A stretch of DNA of 64,000 nucleotides from Peptacetobacter sp900550335 (lineage in GTDB: Bacteria > Bacillota > Clostridia > Peptostreptococcales > Peptostreptococcaceae): NCBI RefSeq assembly GCF_047528295.1, contig NZ_CP180001.1:1054001-1118000 (forward strand), read 5' to 3'. This document shows, piece by piece, positions 1 through 8,846 of the stretch. The notes beneath the pieces are model-generated. The model was not told the origin of the DNA, made no database searches, and saw nothing but the letters and a program-made list of their open reading frames with translations. The stretch's first letter is position 1. Each line of letters opens with the position of its first letter. The translations under genes and the position numbers were made by a program.

Positions 1-2
1 CA

Positions 3-125
3 TATTGTGACAACCTTATAGATTATAGAGAGTTCCGCAGAGAAGAGGCGAGACTTCCTATAAAGCAAAAGAAAGAATACAAAAAATCTTTACTTGTAGA
101 TTGTTTTGTATCTAGCTTTAAATAG
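3..125 (+). CDS. C-terminal end of an unidentified protein (partial)
   Basis: An open frame enters from the left edge and ends at the TAG at 123-125, giving the last 40 residues of a protein that starts outside the window. The tail is rich in Lys, Arg and Glu and holds two cysteines. I do not recognise the family. The frame is open to the edge, and the other two frames on this strand close within the first 21 bases, so it is more likely than chance to be coding. The roughly 300 bases that follow are AT-rich, with no terminator that I can place confidently. Confidence 0.45.
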   Translation, partial: YCDNLIDYREFRREEARLPIKQKKEYKKSLLVDCFVSSFK

Positions 126-268
126 TATGATATATACTTAAAATTGTACGCACAAATACGATTATTTGTAAAAAAGCTTATAAAATTAAATCTAAAAACT
201 ATTCTTTTATGTTATACATATTTTATAAAAAAATTTTTTGAAATTTTTTCTTAAAATATTAATGAAAG

Positions 269-300
269 TTGTCGAAAAAAATAATATTTAGTAGTATAAT
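269..300 (+). promoter_or_regulatory. probable promoter of ptsHI
   Basis: A perfect -10 hexamer TATAAT lies at 295-300. The best -35 candidates are TTGTCG at 269 or GTCGAA at 271, with spacers of 20 or 18 bases, so the -35 is weak. Transcription would begin near 307 and leave a leader of about 110 nt before ptsH. Confidence 0.5.
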
Positions 301-316
301 AGAAAAAGATAGCCGA

Positions 317-356
317 GTGGGTAATTAATAATACCGTCGGACGAAAAATGTCCCAC
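317..356 (+). promoter_or_regulatory. structured leader element upstream of ptsH
   Basis: In the ptsH leader, GGAC at 339-342 pairs with GTCC at 350-353 around a 7-base A-rich loop, and GTG at 317-319 can pair with CAC at 354-356. The segment is GC-richer than its surroundings. It does not match a riboswitch or antiterminator (RAT) target that I know, and no T-run follows, so it is not a plain terminator. It may be a protein-binding or RNA-stability element. Confidence 0.3.
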
Positions 357-420
357 TAGTTTGGGGTAGACATAGATAATAATAATTTAAATTAAAAAAC
401 ACTTCAGGAGGAATTTAAAA

Positions 421-681
421 ATGGAAAAAAAATTAACAGTTATCAATGAAACAGGTTTACACGCTAGACCAGCAGGAATGTTCGTTAAAGGAGCATCTGA
501 ATTCAAATCAACAGTAGAAATAGAATCTAATGGTAAAAAAGTAAACGCTAAATCAATAATGGGTGTTATGAGCTTAGGTTTATCAAAAGGAACTGAATTC
601 ACTCTAATAGCTAACGGAGAAGATGAAGAAGCAGCTATAGCTAAATTATCTGAAATGGTTGAATCAGGATTCGGTGAATAA
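421..681 (+). CDS. ptsH: phosphocarrier protein HPr
   Basis: HPr carries phosphate from enzyme I to the sugar-specific EIIA domains of the phosphotransferase system in the cytoplasm. At 86 aa it has the family's usual length. The phosphorylated His14 sits in GLHARPA, and the regulatory Ser45 lies in AKSIMGVM, the site used by HPr kinase for CcpA-dependent catabolite repression in Firmicutes. An AGGAGG at 406-411 sits nine bases before the ATG. The gene leads a two-gene operon with ptsI, 41 bases downstream, and would feed the sucrose EIIBCA encoded at 54.6 kb. Confidence 0.97.
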   Translation: MEKKLTVINETGLHARPAGMFVKGASEFKSTVEIESNGKKVNAKSIMGVMSLGLSKGTEFTLIANGEDEEAAIAKLSEMVESGFGE

Positions 682-722
682 GAATCGGTTATAAATAATT
701 AATCTTTTAGGAGGATATGGTT

Positions 723-2435
723 ATGGCATTCAAAGGAACTGGAGCTTCTCCTGGTATAGCACTAGGTAAAGCACTTGTTGTAGAACATAAAGAACTTGTT
801 ATAGAAAAAAGAACTATAACAGATGTAGATGCTGAAATAGCTAAATTAAGAGATGCTGTTCAGGTATCTAAAGTTGAACTAGAAAAAGTTAAAGAAAAAG
901 CAGCTAAAGAACTAGGTGAAACAGAAGCTGAAATATTCGGGGCACACCTTTTAGTTTTAGAAGATCCAGAATTAACTGGTGCAGCAGAAGCTAAAATAGC
1001 TGATGAAAAAGTTAATGCTGACTATGCATTAAATGAAATAAAAGAAATGTTCGTTGCTATGTTCGAATCTATGGACAATGAGTACATGAGAGAAAGAGCA
1101 GCAGACATAAAAGACGTTACAAACAGAGTGTTAAGACACTTATTAGGAATAAAAGTAGTAGATTTATCTGCATTAGATGAAGAAGTAGTACTAGTTGCTC
1201 ACGACTTAACTCCATCAGATACAGCTACTATGAACAAAAAAATGGTTCTAGGATTCCTTACTAACATAGGAGGAAGAACTTCTCATACAGCTATAATGGC
1301 TAGAACTCTTGAAATAGCAGCAGTTGTAGGTCTTACTGACATAACTGAAAACGTTAAAGATGGAGATTTCGTAGTATTCAATGGGGATACTGGAGAAGTT
1401 ATAATAAATCCAGACGAAGAAACAAAAGCAGCTTATGCAGCTAAAAAACAGGCTTTTGAAGAAGAAAAGAAAGCTTTAGAATTATTAAAAGGTAAAGAAT
1501 CTGTTACTTTAGACGGAAGAAGAGTAGAGCTTGCAGGTAACATAGGTACTCCAAACGATATAGAAGGTCTTATAAAAAATGACGCTGAAGGTGTTGGACT
1601 ATACAGAACTGAATTCTTATACATGGATTCAGACAAATTACCTGAAGAAGATACTCAGTTTGAAGCATATAAAGCAGTATTAGAAGGAATGAGCGGTAAA
1701 CCAATCGTTATAAGAACTCTTGATATAGGTGGAGATAAAAAATTAGACTATCTTCCTCTAGATGAAGAAATGAACCCATTCTTAGGATACAGAGCTATAA
1801 GATTATGCTTAGACAGAACAGATATATTCAAAACTCAGTTAAGAGCATTATACAGAGCGAGTGTATATGGAAAATTAAGAATAATGTTCCCAATGATATC
1901 TTCATTAGAAGAATTATTACAGGCTAAAGAAATAGTTAAAGAAGTTCAGGCTGAATTAGATGCTGAAGGTATAGCATATTCTAAAGATGTAGAATTAGGT
2001 ATGATGATAGAAGTACCATCTGCAGCAGTTATATCTGATGTACTTGCTAAACACGTTGACTTCTTCTCAATAGGAACAAACGACTTAATACAGTACACTA
2101 CTGCAGTTGACAGAATGAACCAGAAAATAAGCTACTTATACAACCAGTTCAATCCAGCTGTGTTAAGACTTATAAAAATGGTTATAGACAACGCACACAA
2201 AGAAGGTAAATGGGTTGGTATGTGTGGAGAAGCAGCAGGAGATCAGATGATGATACCAATACTTCTTGGATTCGGATTAGATGAATTCTCTATGTCTCCA
2301 ATATCTATACTTCCAGCAAGAAAACTTATAACTTCAGTAAATGAAGCAGATATGAAAAAATTTGCTGATGAAGTACTAGCAATGGGAACTGCTGAAGAAA
2401 TAAAAGCACACGTTGCAAATACTTTCTGTAAATAA
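723..2435 (+). CDS. ptsI: PTS enzyme I (phosphoenolpyruvate-protein phosphotransferase)
   Basis: Enzyme I takes phosphate from phosphoenolpyruvate and passes it to HPr, the first step of PTS sugar uptake. The 570-residue product has the normal length. The phospho-histidine is His188 in GGRTSHTAIMAR; the PEP-binding half contains EFLYMD, the GTNDLIQY motif and the active-site cysteine in GMCGEAAGD. An ATG at 717 is only two bases from the AGGAGG at 709-714, so the in-frame ATG at 723, eight bases away and beginning MAFKGTG, is the better start. Expression is linked to ptsH. A terminator and a large hairpin repeat follow directly. Confidence 0.97.
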   Translation: MAFKGTGASPGIALGKALVVEHKELVIEKRTITDVDAEIAKLRDAVQVSKVELEKVKEKAAKELGETEAEIFGAHLLVLEDPELTGAAEAKIADEKVNADYALNEIKEMFVAMFESMDNEYMRERAADIKDVTNRVLRHLLGIKVVDLSALDEEVVLVAHDLTPSDTATMNKKMVLGFLTNIGGRTSHTAIMARTLEIAAVVGLTDITENVKDGDFVVFNGDTGEVIINPDEETKAAYAAKKQAFEEEKKALELLKGKESVTLDGRRVELAGNIGTPNDIEGLIKNDAEGVGLYRTEFLYMDSDKLPEEDTQFEAYKAVLEGMSGKPIVIRTLDIGGDKKLDYLPLDEEMNPFLGYRAIRLCLDRTDIFKTQLRALYRASVYGKLRIMFPMISSLEELLQAKEIVKEVQAELDAEGIAYSKDVELGMMIEVPSAAVISDVLAKHVDFFSIGTNDLIQYTTAVDRMNQKISYLYNQFNPAVLRLIKMVIDNAHKEGKWVGMCGEAAGDQMMIPILLGFGLDEFSMSPISILPARKLITSVNEADMKKFADEVLAMGTAEEIKAHVANTFCK

Positions 2436-2448
2436 TTGAATTATAATA

Positions 2449-2479
2449 GGCTGTTGCGATTTTGCAGCAGCCTTTTTTT
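2449..2479 (+). terminator. intrinsic terminator of ptsHI
   Basis: GGCTGTTGC at 2449-2457 pairs with GCAGCAGCC at 2464-2472 (one G-T pair) and is followed by seven T. Its 3' arm also belongs to the outer arm of the giant hairpin at 2459-2618, so the two folds compete. Confidence 0.85.
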
Positions 2480-2618
2480 GACTTAACACAAGTATTCGCT
2501 CTCCAGGGCTTCAGCGCCCCATATATTTATGTAACACATTTATATGTATGGGGCGCTTGCAGTATTGTCGAGGCGAATTACTTGTGTTTAAGTCTTTGAA
2601 AAAGGCTGCTTGCAAAAT
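2459..2618 (+). repeat. giant hairpin repeat, copy A (downstream of ptsI)
   Basis: This is one of five copies of an unnamed element. Reading inward, a long imperfect outer stem (CACAAGTA pairs with TACTTGTG, TTCGC with GCGAA, and the outer part reaches back over the ptsI terminator) leads to the motif TCCAGGGCTTCA. An inner 10-bp stem follows, GCGCCCCATA with TATGGGGCGC, capped by a loop containing ATTTATGTAACACATTTA. The 3' motif TTGCAGTATTGTC closes the internal loop. This copy has one extra base in each conserved motif compared with the others, at opposing positions. A second terminator-like hairpin follows at about 2602-2640. The rest of the gap to 2909 is AT-rich with no gene. Confidence 0.8.
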
Positions 2619-2909
2619 ATTTGCTAACAGCTATTTTTTATATTTAAGATTATTTGTTAGAGAAGTATTTGCAAATTGTGGGCTTTTTATTTCTTTGTGC
2701 AGTTTAGGATGAAGGTGAATTTATTTTTGTAGTTTGGAAAGTTTGAGAAGTAGTATGTGTTCTTTTGTTTTTGGATATTATGTATTTAGATTAGGTTTTT
2801 AGAGCTATAATGGGATAAATGGTGAAAAGAAGGTAGACTTTTTTCTTTAAATACTTTAAAATTATATAGGTATAGTAATGTTAAAAATTAGATAGAGAGG
2901 AGAAGAAAT

Positions 2910-3740
2910 ATGCTAAAGAGAATTAAATCTGTGGCTTTATGTGCGGTTCTTGCTTTTTCGGTATTAGCGACTGGATGTACTAAGGATCTTGAGACTAAAG
3001 TTACTGAGAAAAATGTAAACGGAATTGTAAGCGATTATACACAGGTATATAAATATTATAATAAGCTAAGAGAGGATATACTATCTATAGATAAATTAAG
3101 ACAAAAGGGAGGCAGCGAAAAGACTGCAACAAACCTTACTAACAATATAGAAAAGAATTTAACTAAGGTAAAAGCTCTTGAATATAAATACGATAACTTA
3201 TATCAGGCACAGAAGTATTTAGAAAAATGCTACAAGGATGTAAAAAAAGCTAGTGAAGGAGCTATAGGAAATCATTCAAAATATGATAAGAATATAGTTA
3301 AATTCAAAGGAAACTTCGGTGAATTCAAGAAATATATGGCACTTGCAAGAACTGATATATCAAAAGTTAGAGGAACAAGTGAATTTGAAGATTCTACAAT
3401 GATGGACGAAAGTACAGATAATACATCTACAGAGGCTACAGAGCCAGAAACAGAGGAAAAAGATGCAAATGATATAATAACTGGTGTTGTAGAAGATGTT
3501 AAAAAACGGAATAGCGGAGAAGATTTAGATGATGAGCTAAAAGATGCTATAAGAGAAAATGGATTCCTTTCAGGACAGGAATACAAAGCTAATGGTGGAA
3601 GTAGCTCAGGTATAGAAAAAGAAGCTAAAAAGATGTTTGAAGAGCTAGAAAACGACAATCCAATAAAAGCAACTCAGAAATTAAAAGCAAGAAAAATATT
3701 TATAGATGCTTTTAAAGAAGGATACGAAGATTATAAATAA
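2910..3740 (+). CDS. acidic lipoprotein of unknown function
   Basis: The product has 276 residues. The N-terminus is a lipoprotein signal with the lipobox LATGC, so Cys23 should be lipidated and the protein anchored on the outer face of the membrane. Residues 40-150 are helical and Lys/Glu-rich. Residues 160-195 form a low-complexity Thr/Glu/Asp linker, and the last 80 residues are charged and helical. I do not recognise a domain. The ribosome-binding site GAGAGGAG sits just upstream. The gene stands alone, with its own terminator. Confidence 0.75.
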   Translation: MLKRIKSVALCAVLAFSVLATGCTKDLETKVTEKNVNGIVSDYTQVYKYYNKLREDILSIDKLRQKGGSEKTATNLTNNIEKNLTKVKALEYKYDNLYQAQKYLEKCYKDVKKASEGAIGNHSKYDKNIVKFKGNFGEFKKYMALARTDISKVRGTSEFEDSTMMDESTDNTSTEATEPETEEKDANDIITGVVEDVKKRNSGEDLDDELKDAIRENGFLSGQEYKANGGSSSGIEKEAKKMFEELENDNPIKATQKLKARKIFIDAFKEGYEDYK

Positions 3741-3768
3741 TATAATTGCAGTGAATATAGTATATAAT

Positions 3769-3813
3769 GGGCGATAGTTTTATAAGAATTATAAAATTAT
3801 CGTCTATTTTTTT
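3769..3813 (+). terminator. intrinsic terminator of the 2910 lipoprotein gene
   Basis: GGGCGATAGTTTTATA pairs with TATAAAATTATCGTCT across a short loop, and eight T follow. The AT-rich stem has a GC-containing base. Confidence 0.75.
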
Positions 3814-4619
3814 GAAATATAGAAAAGTATATAGATAAGTATAAAAAAATAATTGGATAAATAGTAAAAAATAGATAGATAAATATAAAAAAACAACTGT
3901 CTAGATACTAAAAAATACTTAGATATTTGTTATTAATAGTATGCCTAAAGGATAAGAATAGGTTATATAAGTGCGATAAAACTACAAAATAATATGTGAG
4001 AAGAAATTGACATATAGTATTAAAATATACAAATTATATGATTTTGTCTATGAAAAGATATATTTAAAAGCAAAAAAATAACTCTAAAATATTAAAGGAA
4101 AAGTGAAAAATAGTTTCTTTTAGATAAATAATTAAAATTACAAAAAGAAACAACTTACAACAGTTATTGAGTATGTTTATTTTTAAGTTTGTGTAATTTT
4201 TTACAAAAGTTAGAAAATACATATTCGTTTTAATAATAACAAGTAAATAACAACTTTAAAAGAAAAAATTCATTGTATGTGTGCAAGTTGTAGGTTTATA
4301 AAATTTGTGAAATTTATGTTATTTTTCTATCTATATTTAAAAATATTGAAAAATCAACTAAAATAAGAGCTTGATTTACATGTTATATGAGTAACAAAGA
4401 AGTACAAAAAATACAAAAATTAAAAAAATAAAGTCAAAAAAGAAAATATAGAATAAAAATATGCAATTGTTGAAAGATTTTAAACAGTGAAAAAATATCC
4501 TTGAATTACTTAAACTTATGGACTATGATATAGACATAGAAAAGGAAGAGAGAAAAATTAAATAAAAAAATTAAAATAATGAGTGTAACAAACTAAAAAA
4601 AGTTAAGTGAAAGTAATTA
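3814..4619. other. long AT-rich gap with no recognisable gene
   Basis: About 800 bases of A-rich sequence. I find no open frame with a ribosome-binding site, no RNA family I recognise and no repeat copy. It probably holds the promoter and a long leader of the small secreted protein gene at 4636. Confidence 0.6.
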
Positions 4620-4635
4620 TATGGGGGTGTTCAAT

Positions 4636-4983
4636 ATGAAAAAGAAGTTATCAGTATTAGTATCAGGAGTAGCATTAATGGCATTATTTGCAGCACCAGT
4701 ATCAGCATTAGTAGTTGAAGAAGAATCTGCAAACAAAGTTAATTTAAGTTGTTTAACTGGAGCAGGAGTAGCTGTTGAAGTGGCTGAAGAATATGTATAT
4801 GATGTGCTAGGAGTTGCTGAAGGTTCAGTTGTATACGATGAAGAAGGAAATGGAGTAGATAAGAAATATTTAAAGGATACACATCATGTATTTAATGTTA
4901 ATAATGAAAAAGTTTTAGTAAATAAAAAGACTTTAAAATTATATACATATGATTCTAACTATAACTTAATACCTATAAGATAA
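4636..4983 (+). CDS. small secreted protein of unknown function
   Basis: The product is 115 aa and starts MKKKLSVLVSG. An in-frame ATG at 4621 overlaps the G-rich ribosome-binding site GGGGGTG at 4623-4629, so 4636 is chosen. The first 24 residues form a signal peptide with a likely cleavage site after PVSA, leaving an acidic mature protein of about 90 residues. Its second half has short beta-prone stretches (KVLVNKKTLKLYTY). It has no wall-binding or membrane anchor, so it is probably released or wall-trapped. I recognise no family. An 800-base non-coding stretch precedes it and a terminator follows. Confidence 0.7.
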   Translation: MKKKLSVLVSGVALMALFAAPVSALVVEEESANKVNLSCLTGAGVAVEVAEEYVYDVLGVAEGSVVYDEEGNGVDKKYLKDTHHVFNVNNEKVLVNKKTLKLYTYDSNYNLIPIR

Positions 4984-5057
4984 AATAAAAATAAAGTAGT
5001 ATTAAGATTGGAAAATTGAAAGTATGGAGATTGGAATAGAAGATTTATATCATTTAA

Positions 5058-5100
5058 GGCGTATATTTAAATTAGTTATTTAAGTATACGTCTTTTTTTA
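5058..5100 (+). terminator. intrinsic terminator
   Basis: GGCGTATATTTAAA pairs with TTTAAGTATACGTC (two G-T pairs), followed by a T-run. It ends the 4636 gene unit. Confidence 0.75.
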
Positions 5101-5258
5101 TTGAATTTTTTATTTATATATATATTTATAGAGAATTACTATATATTAACTAGAGAATAACTATAGATAAATATTAAATTATAAAACTTAAGCTATTTGA
5201 AATTATTGTGAATATAGTATAATATAATGTGGAAAATTAAATATAGGAGGAATTATTT

Positions 5259-5984
5259 ATGAGATGTAGTAGATGCGGTAACAACATGCCGAATGATGCA
5301 AAATATTGTGATAGATGTGGAGAGCCACTAAGAAAAAGAAAAAATAGCAGATACGAATACGATTATGACGATGATTATGATGACGATGAGTACGAATATG
5401 AAACACACAGATATGAAAGTCAGCGCAGAAATAATTATTCAAATAGAGGCAAAATAGGAAATGGAATATTAATATTTTTAACAGTTGTAGCTGTTTGTGT
5501 AACTATATTATTGGCTTTAAATATGTATTTACCTTCTAAAAATAAGGTGGAAAATAATGCAAATGTAGCAAATAATCAGCAGCAACAGCATGTAGAAAAT
5601 CAAAGCAATGATGAAGGTAAAATGTCAAGTAACGATGAAGGACAAGATGAGTACAATAATGCTACAATAAGAGATTTATCTGATTATTACTATGCAGTTG
5701 ATTACTATAATAGCAATTACAACAGTAGCGACGGATACCTATTCCCAGGAAGTGATACTAGATACATAGATCCAGAGGAATTAAGTGGATGTTCTGATAG
5801 CCAGTTAGCTTATATAAGAAACGAAATATTTGCTAGACATGGGTACATATTCCAAACAGATAAGTACAACAATTATTTTGGAAGTAAAACTTGGTATTAT
5901 CCAAACTCATATACAACAGATAATGTAAATGATTTAAATGCATACGAAAAATATAATGTAGAACTTATAAAAAGCTTAGAGTAA
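5259..5984 (+). CDS. zinc-ribbon membrane protein with a C-terminal YARHG domain
   Basis: The product is 241 aa. Residues 3-21 form a zinc ribbon (CSRCG then CDRCG). An Asp/Tyr/Glu-rich stretch follows (about 32-50), then one membrane segment at about 67-88 and an Asn/Gln-rich linker. The last 80 residues carry a YARHG domain (signature IRNEIFARHGYIF), a module usually found outside the cell in Firmicutes. The layout suggests a cytoplasmic metal-binding head and an external domain. An AGGAGG site precedes the ATG. It is the first of four ribbon or Cys-rich membrane-protein genes between 5.2 and 8.8 kb. Function unknown. Confidence 0.85.
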   Translation: MRCSRCGNNMPNDAKYCDRCGEPLRKRKNSRYEYDYDDDYDDDEYEYETHRYESQRRNNYSNRGKIGNGILIFLTVVAVCVTILLALNMYLPSKNKVENNANVANNQQQQHVENQSNDEGKMSSNDEGQDEYNNATIRDLSDYYYAVDYYNSNYNSSDGYLFPGSDTRYIDPEELSGCSDSQLAYIRNEIFARHGYIFQTDKYNNYFGSKTWYYPNSYTTDNVNDLNAYEKYNVELIKSLE

Positions 5985-6247
5985 AATTTGTTTTAAAGTA
6001 TAGCAAGTTTATTTTAAAGCATAGTAAAAACAATCAAAGGCTCTAGTGAAAATGGCAGAAAATATTTAATGAAATAATAGAAAAAGTACAGTAAAAAAAT
6101 AGAAAAGATTTAGCGAAAACGATAGAAAACTTATATAGATAGGGGAGATTTGAACTTTTATTCAAAAAAAGTTACAATATTTTCTCTATCCATATAAATA
6201 ATTATAGTGTATAATTAGAAAAATAGTACAGGAGGGTTAAAAAGACT

Positions 6248-7111
6248 ATGAAAAAGATAAATGAGAAAGTAATATTAATACTTTTATCAGTTCTTTTATT
6301 GAGCAATGTTCTTTTAACTGTAAATGCTATAAGGATGAACAATGAATTAGAACAGCAAAAACAGATTAACATTGAAATATTGGATATGCTGGAAGATAGT
6401 GAGTATTCAAATGCCAAGGTCAACAACTCCAACGATAATAAAGAAGTTGGTTCAACGGATATAGAGAAAGAAAATAAAAAGTCAACAGGACTAAAAGTAG
6501 CAATAGATGCTGGACATCAGCAAAATCAAAATAGCGATAAGGAGCCTATTGGGCCTGGAGCAAGCGAAACAAAGATGAAGGTTGCATCAGGAACAGAGGG
6601 ATGTGAAACAAAAATTCCTGAATATCAGGTTACACTAGAAATATCTAAAAAACTAGAAAAGATTTTAAAAGATAGAGGATACGAGGTGTACATGGTTAGA
6701 ACTGAAAATGATGTAAATATCAGCAATAAGGAAAGAGCTGATTTAGCTTATCAGAGTGGGGCAGATATTTTTGTAAGAGTTCACTGTAATTCAAGTGAAA
6801 GCAGTGAGTCTAATGGTGCGCTTACAATATGCCAGACACCTTCAAACAGTTTTGTATCTATGTACGACGATAGCAAAAGGCTATCTGATGATGTACTTCT
6901 AGAATTATGCACTGAAACTGGGGCAAAAAATAATGGTGTTATGGAAACTGATACTATGTCAGGTATAAACTGGAGTAAACTGCCAGTTACAATAGTAGAG
7001 ACAGGATTTATGAGTAATCCAGAGGAAGATAGAAAATTATCAGATCAGAGCTATCAAGAAAAAATTGCAATCGGAATTTCTAATGGTATAGATAAATACT
7101 TTGCTAAATAA
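6248..7111 (+). CDS. N-acetylmuramoyl-L-alanine amidase (Amidase_3), membrane anchored
   Basis: The enzyme cuts the amide bond between N-acetylmuramic acid and L-alanine in peptidoglycan. In the 287-aa product, residues 7-28 form an uncleaved signal or anchor, followed by a short helical linker. The catalytic domain runs from about 80 to the end. Zinc ligands are His90 in AIDAGHQ, Glu125 in PEYQVTLEI and His179 in VHCNSS; the catalytic glutamate is Glu251 in VETGFMSNPEED. All are intact. It has no wall-binding repeats and no sporulation marker nearby. AGGAGG precedes the start. The next gene lies 38 bases downstream, so the two are likely cotranscribed. Confidence 0.93.
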   Translation: MKKINEKVILILLSVLLLSNVLLTVNAIRMNNELEQQKQINIEILDMLEDSEYSNAKVNNSNDNKEVGSTDIEKENKKSTGLKVAIDAGHQQNQNSDKEPIGPGASETKMKVASGTEGCETKIPEYQVTLEISKKLEKILKDRGYEVYMVRTENDVNISNKERADLAYQSGADIFVRVHCNSSESSESNGALTICQTPSNSFVSMYDDSKRLSDDVLLELCTETGAKNNGVMETDTMSGINWSKLPVTIVETGFMSNPEEDRKLSDQSYQEKIAIGISNGIDKYFAK

Positions 7112-7149
7112 GTGAAGTTGGATAATTATCCGACGAGAGGGGTGGTGAA

Positions 7150-7920
7150 ATGACAAATTTCTGTCCGAACTGTGGAAAAAAAGCAGATAAAGACGAAAAG
7201 AAGTGCCCTGTTTGTGGAGAGGAAATAGCCAGTCTTTCGCAAACAAGTGAATCTAAAAATAATAAAAAGAAGATAACACTAAAGGCAAATATAATAATTA
7301 TAGTATTTGTTGTATGTATGGGTTATCTTGGATTAAATATAGTATCGAGATATTTTAATGCAGGTAAGAATATAGCACACACTGCTAATAGTCAAAAGTC
7401 TGAATTAAAAATATTAAAAAGACCTAGTCAAAAATCATACGAGGATATAGAAGAAAATGGTATCGTAAAAAAAGAAAAGACAAGTGAATCTGTTTATGAA
7501 GAAAAAGAAGAAGCTTCTTCAGAAAAAGGTGCAGATAAATCTAAGACATTGGTTATTCCCAAAAAAGAAAAATATATGAAGATAATGTCGGATTTAAATA
7601 CAGAAGTTGACCAGATGGCAGATTCTGAGCTAAATGGTGAAGAGGAAAGCCTACTTAACTATACTAGTAAAATATATAAAAAATACGATACTGTCTTAAA
7701 TATGATTTACAGTGATATTACATCTTCTCTTGAAAATGGAGAGCTTGAAAAATTAAAAAAAGACGAGATTACCTGGATAAAAGAAAAAGATGCAACAGCA
7801 TCTACGGCTGTTGGTTCTGAAGATACTAGTGAATCTGATGAAAATTGGGTATATTTCGACTCGCTTGCTACTTCTACAAAAGACAGATGTTATTATTTGA
7901 TACACACCTACATGTATTAA
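7150..7920 (+). CDS. zinc-ribbon membrane protein with an LprI-like (DUF1311) C-terminus
   Basis: The product is 256 aa. Residues 5-22 form a zinc ribbon (CPNCG, CPVCG), and a single membrane segment lies at about 46-64. A charged linker of some 65 residues follows. The C-terminal 110 residues show the LprI/DUF1311 pattern: LNYTSKIYKKYDTVLN, then LKKDEITWIKEKDA, and a final Cys in KDRCYYL. DUF1311 domains are small secreted helical modules; some inhibit lysozyme. Its place right after an amidase gene fits a wall-related role, but this is inference. The start follows a G-rich ribosome-binding site at about 7134-7143. Confidence 0.8.
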   Translation: MTNFCPNCGKKADKDEKKCPVCGEEIASLSQTSESKNNKKKITLKANIIIIVFVVCMGYLGLNIVSRYFNAGKNIAHTANSQKSELKILKRPSQKSYEDIEENGIVKKEKTSESVYEEKEEASSEKGADKSKTLVIPKKEKYMKIMSDLNTEVDQMADSELNGEEESLLNYTSKIYKKYDTVLNMIYSDITSSLENGELEKLKKDEITWIKEKDATASTAVGSEDTSESDENWVYFDSLATSTKDRCYYLIHTYMY

Positions 7921-7959
7921 GATAGCTTTAAATTTTAAAAAGTAAATATAAAATAATTG

Positions 7960-7992
7960 ACACCATATTAGTAAAGTGATATGGTGTTTTTT
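7960..7992 (+). terminator. intrinsic terminator
   Basis: ACACCATAT and ATATGGTGT pair across a loop of about 12 bases; six T follow. It ends the amidase and zinc-ribbon unit. Confidence 0.8.
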
Positions 7993-8072
7993 AATGTATT
8001 GAAAGATGTTTAATCTTGTAATACAATATAATTTGTGGAATTAAAAGCTTTTATAAAAAGGAGAGAAGTAAA

Positions 8073-8282
8073 ATGAAGTGTCATCGTTGCGGACATCCAA
8101 TGAAATTTGGAGAAGAAAAATGCAGAAAATGTGGTGCAAAAGTAAAGAAAACAGAAGAATATTTAAGAATGGAAGAAGAAAGAGCTAAGAATGCCAAAAA
8201 AGATCAGATAGCTTTAGTAGTTTCAACACTTATTTTACTATTTGTACTTGGATTTGGTTTATATGTACTATTTTTCAAATAA
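8073..8282 (+). CDS. small zinc-ribbon membrane protein
   Basis: A 69-aa protein with a zinc ribbon at the N-terminus (CHRCG and CRKCG, residues 3-21), a charged helix, and one membrane segment at about 47-66 with a very short tail. It is the minimal form of the ribbon-plus-membrane layout seen in the genes at 5259 and 7150, but without an external domain. GGAGAG precedes the ATG. The gene at 8327 starts 44 bases downstream. Function unknown. Confidence 0.8.
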   Translation: MKCHRCGHPMKFGEEKCRKCGAKVKKTEEYLRMEEERAKNAKKDQIALVVSTLILLFVLGFGLYVLFFK

Positions 8283-8326
8283 AATGGAATTATAAAAATG
8301 TAAATTGTGAGGAGAATTAGTTAGAA

Positions 8327-8749
8327 ATGGCAAAAAAAATAATAATGAAAGAAGCTGGACAGTGTTCAAAATGTGGTAGAAACATAAAGAACGTAAATAG
8401 AAAACTTGATGTTCCAACACCAAATGGGTTTAAATTAAACTGCTGTTCAAAACAGTGTCATGATGATATGACAGAATATTATAAAGGATTTAGAAAACAG
8501 AAAATAGCTTTATATGCTGAGGTTGCATTCGGGTTAGCTGGGATAATAGCAATGCTTTTACAGAATAATGCATTAGCTCAGATATTTATAATGATAGACT
8601 CTATACTATTCTTAGCATTCCCTTATGCTACATTTAATCCTAAATCAAGAACTTGTTATGATGAAACAAAAAGACAGAGTAGAAGTATAGCATTATCATT
8701 ATTATTATTCATAGCAGTATGGTATTATTTCTTTGTGTTTAAAAAATAA
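8327..8749 (+). CDS. Cys-rich membrane protein of unknown function
   Basis: The product is 140 aa. An N-terminal metal-binding-like region has CSKCG at 13-17 and a CC plus C cluster around 39-44 in NCCSKQCHDD. Three hydrophobic segments follow, at about 59-79, 83-101 and 119-137. A further Cys lies in the loop SRTCYDE. I do not know the family. The gene lies 44 bases after the small ribbon protein, probably in the same transcript. Confidence 0.75.
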   Translation: MAKKIIMKEAGQCSKCGRNIKNVNRKLDVPTPNGFKLNCCSKQCHDDMTEYYKGFRKQKIALYAEVAFGLAGIIAMLLQNNALAQIFIMIDSILFLAFPYATFNPKSRTCYDETKRQSRSIALSLLLFIAVWYYFFVFKK

Positions 8750-8846
8750 CTTATACCTTGCTTTGAAAAAAATACGAATTACTGTGCTATAATATAAATG
8801 TCGACAGAAACGTATTTAAAATAGGGAAAGTGTGAGGAATTTCTTT

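Noticed and set aside
2602..2640. Second independent terminator after ptsI
   Set aside because: The hairpin GGCTGCTTGCAAA with TTTGCTAACAGC is plausible, but its left arm is also the outer arm of hairpin copy A; it was not listed as a separate feature.
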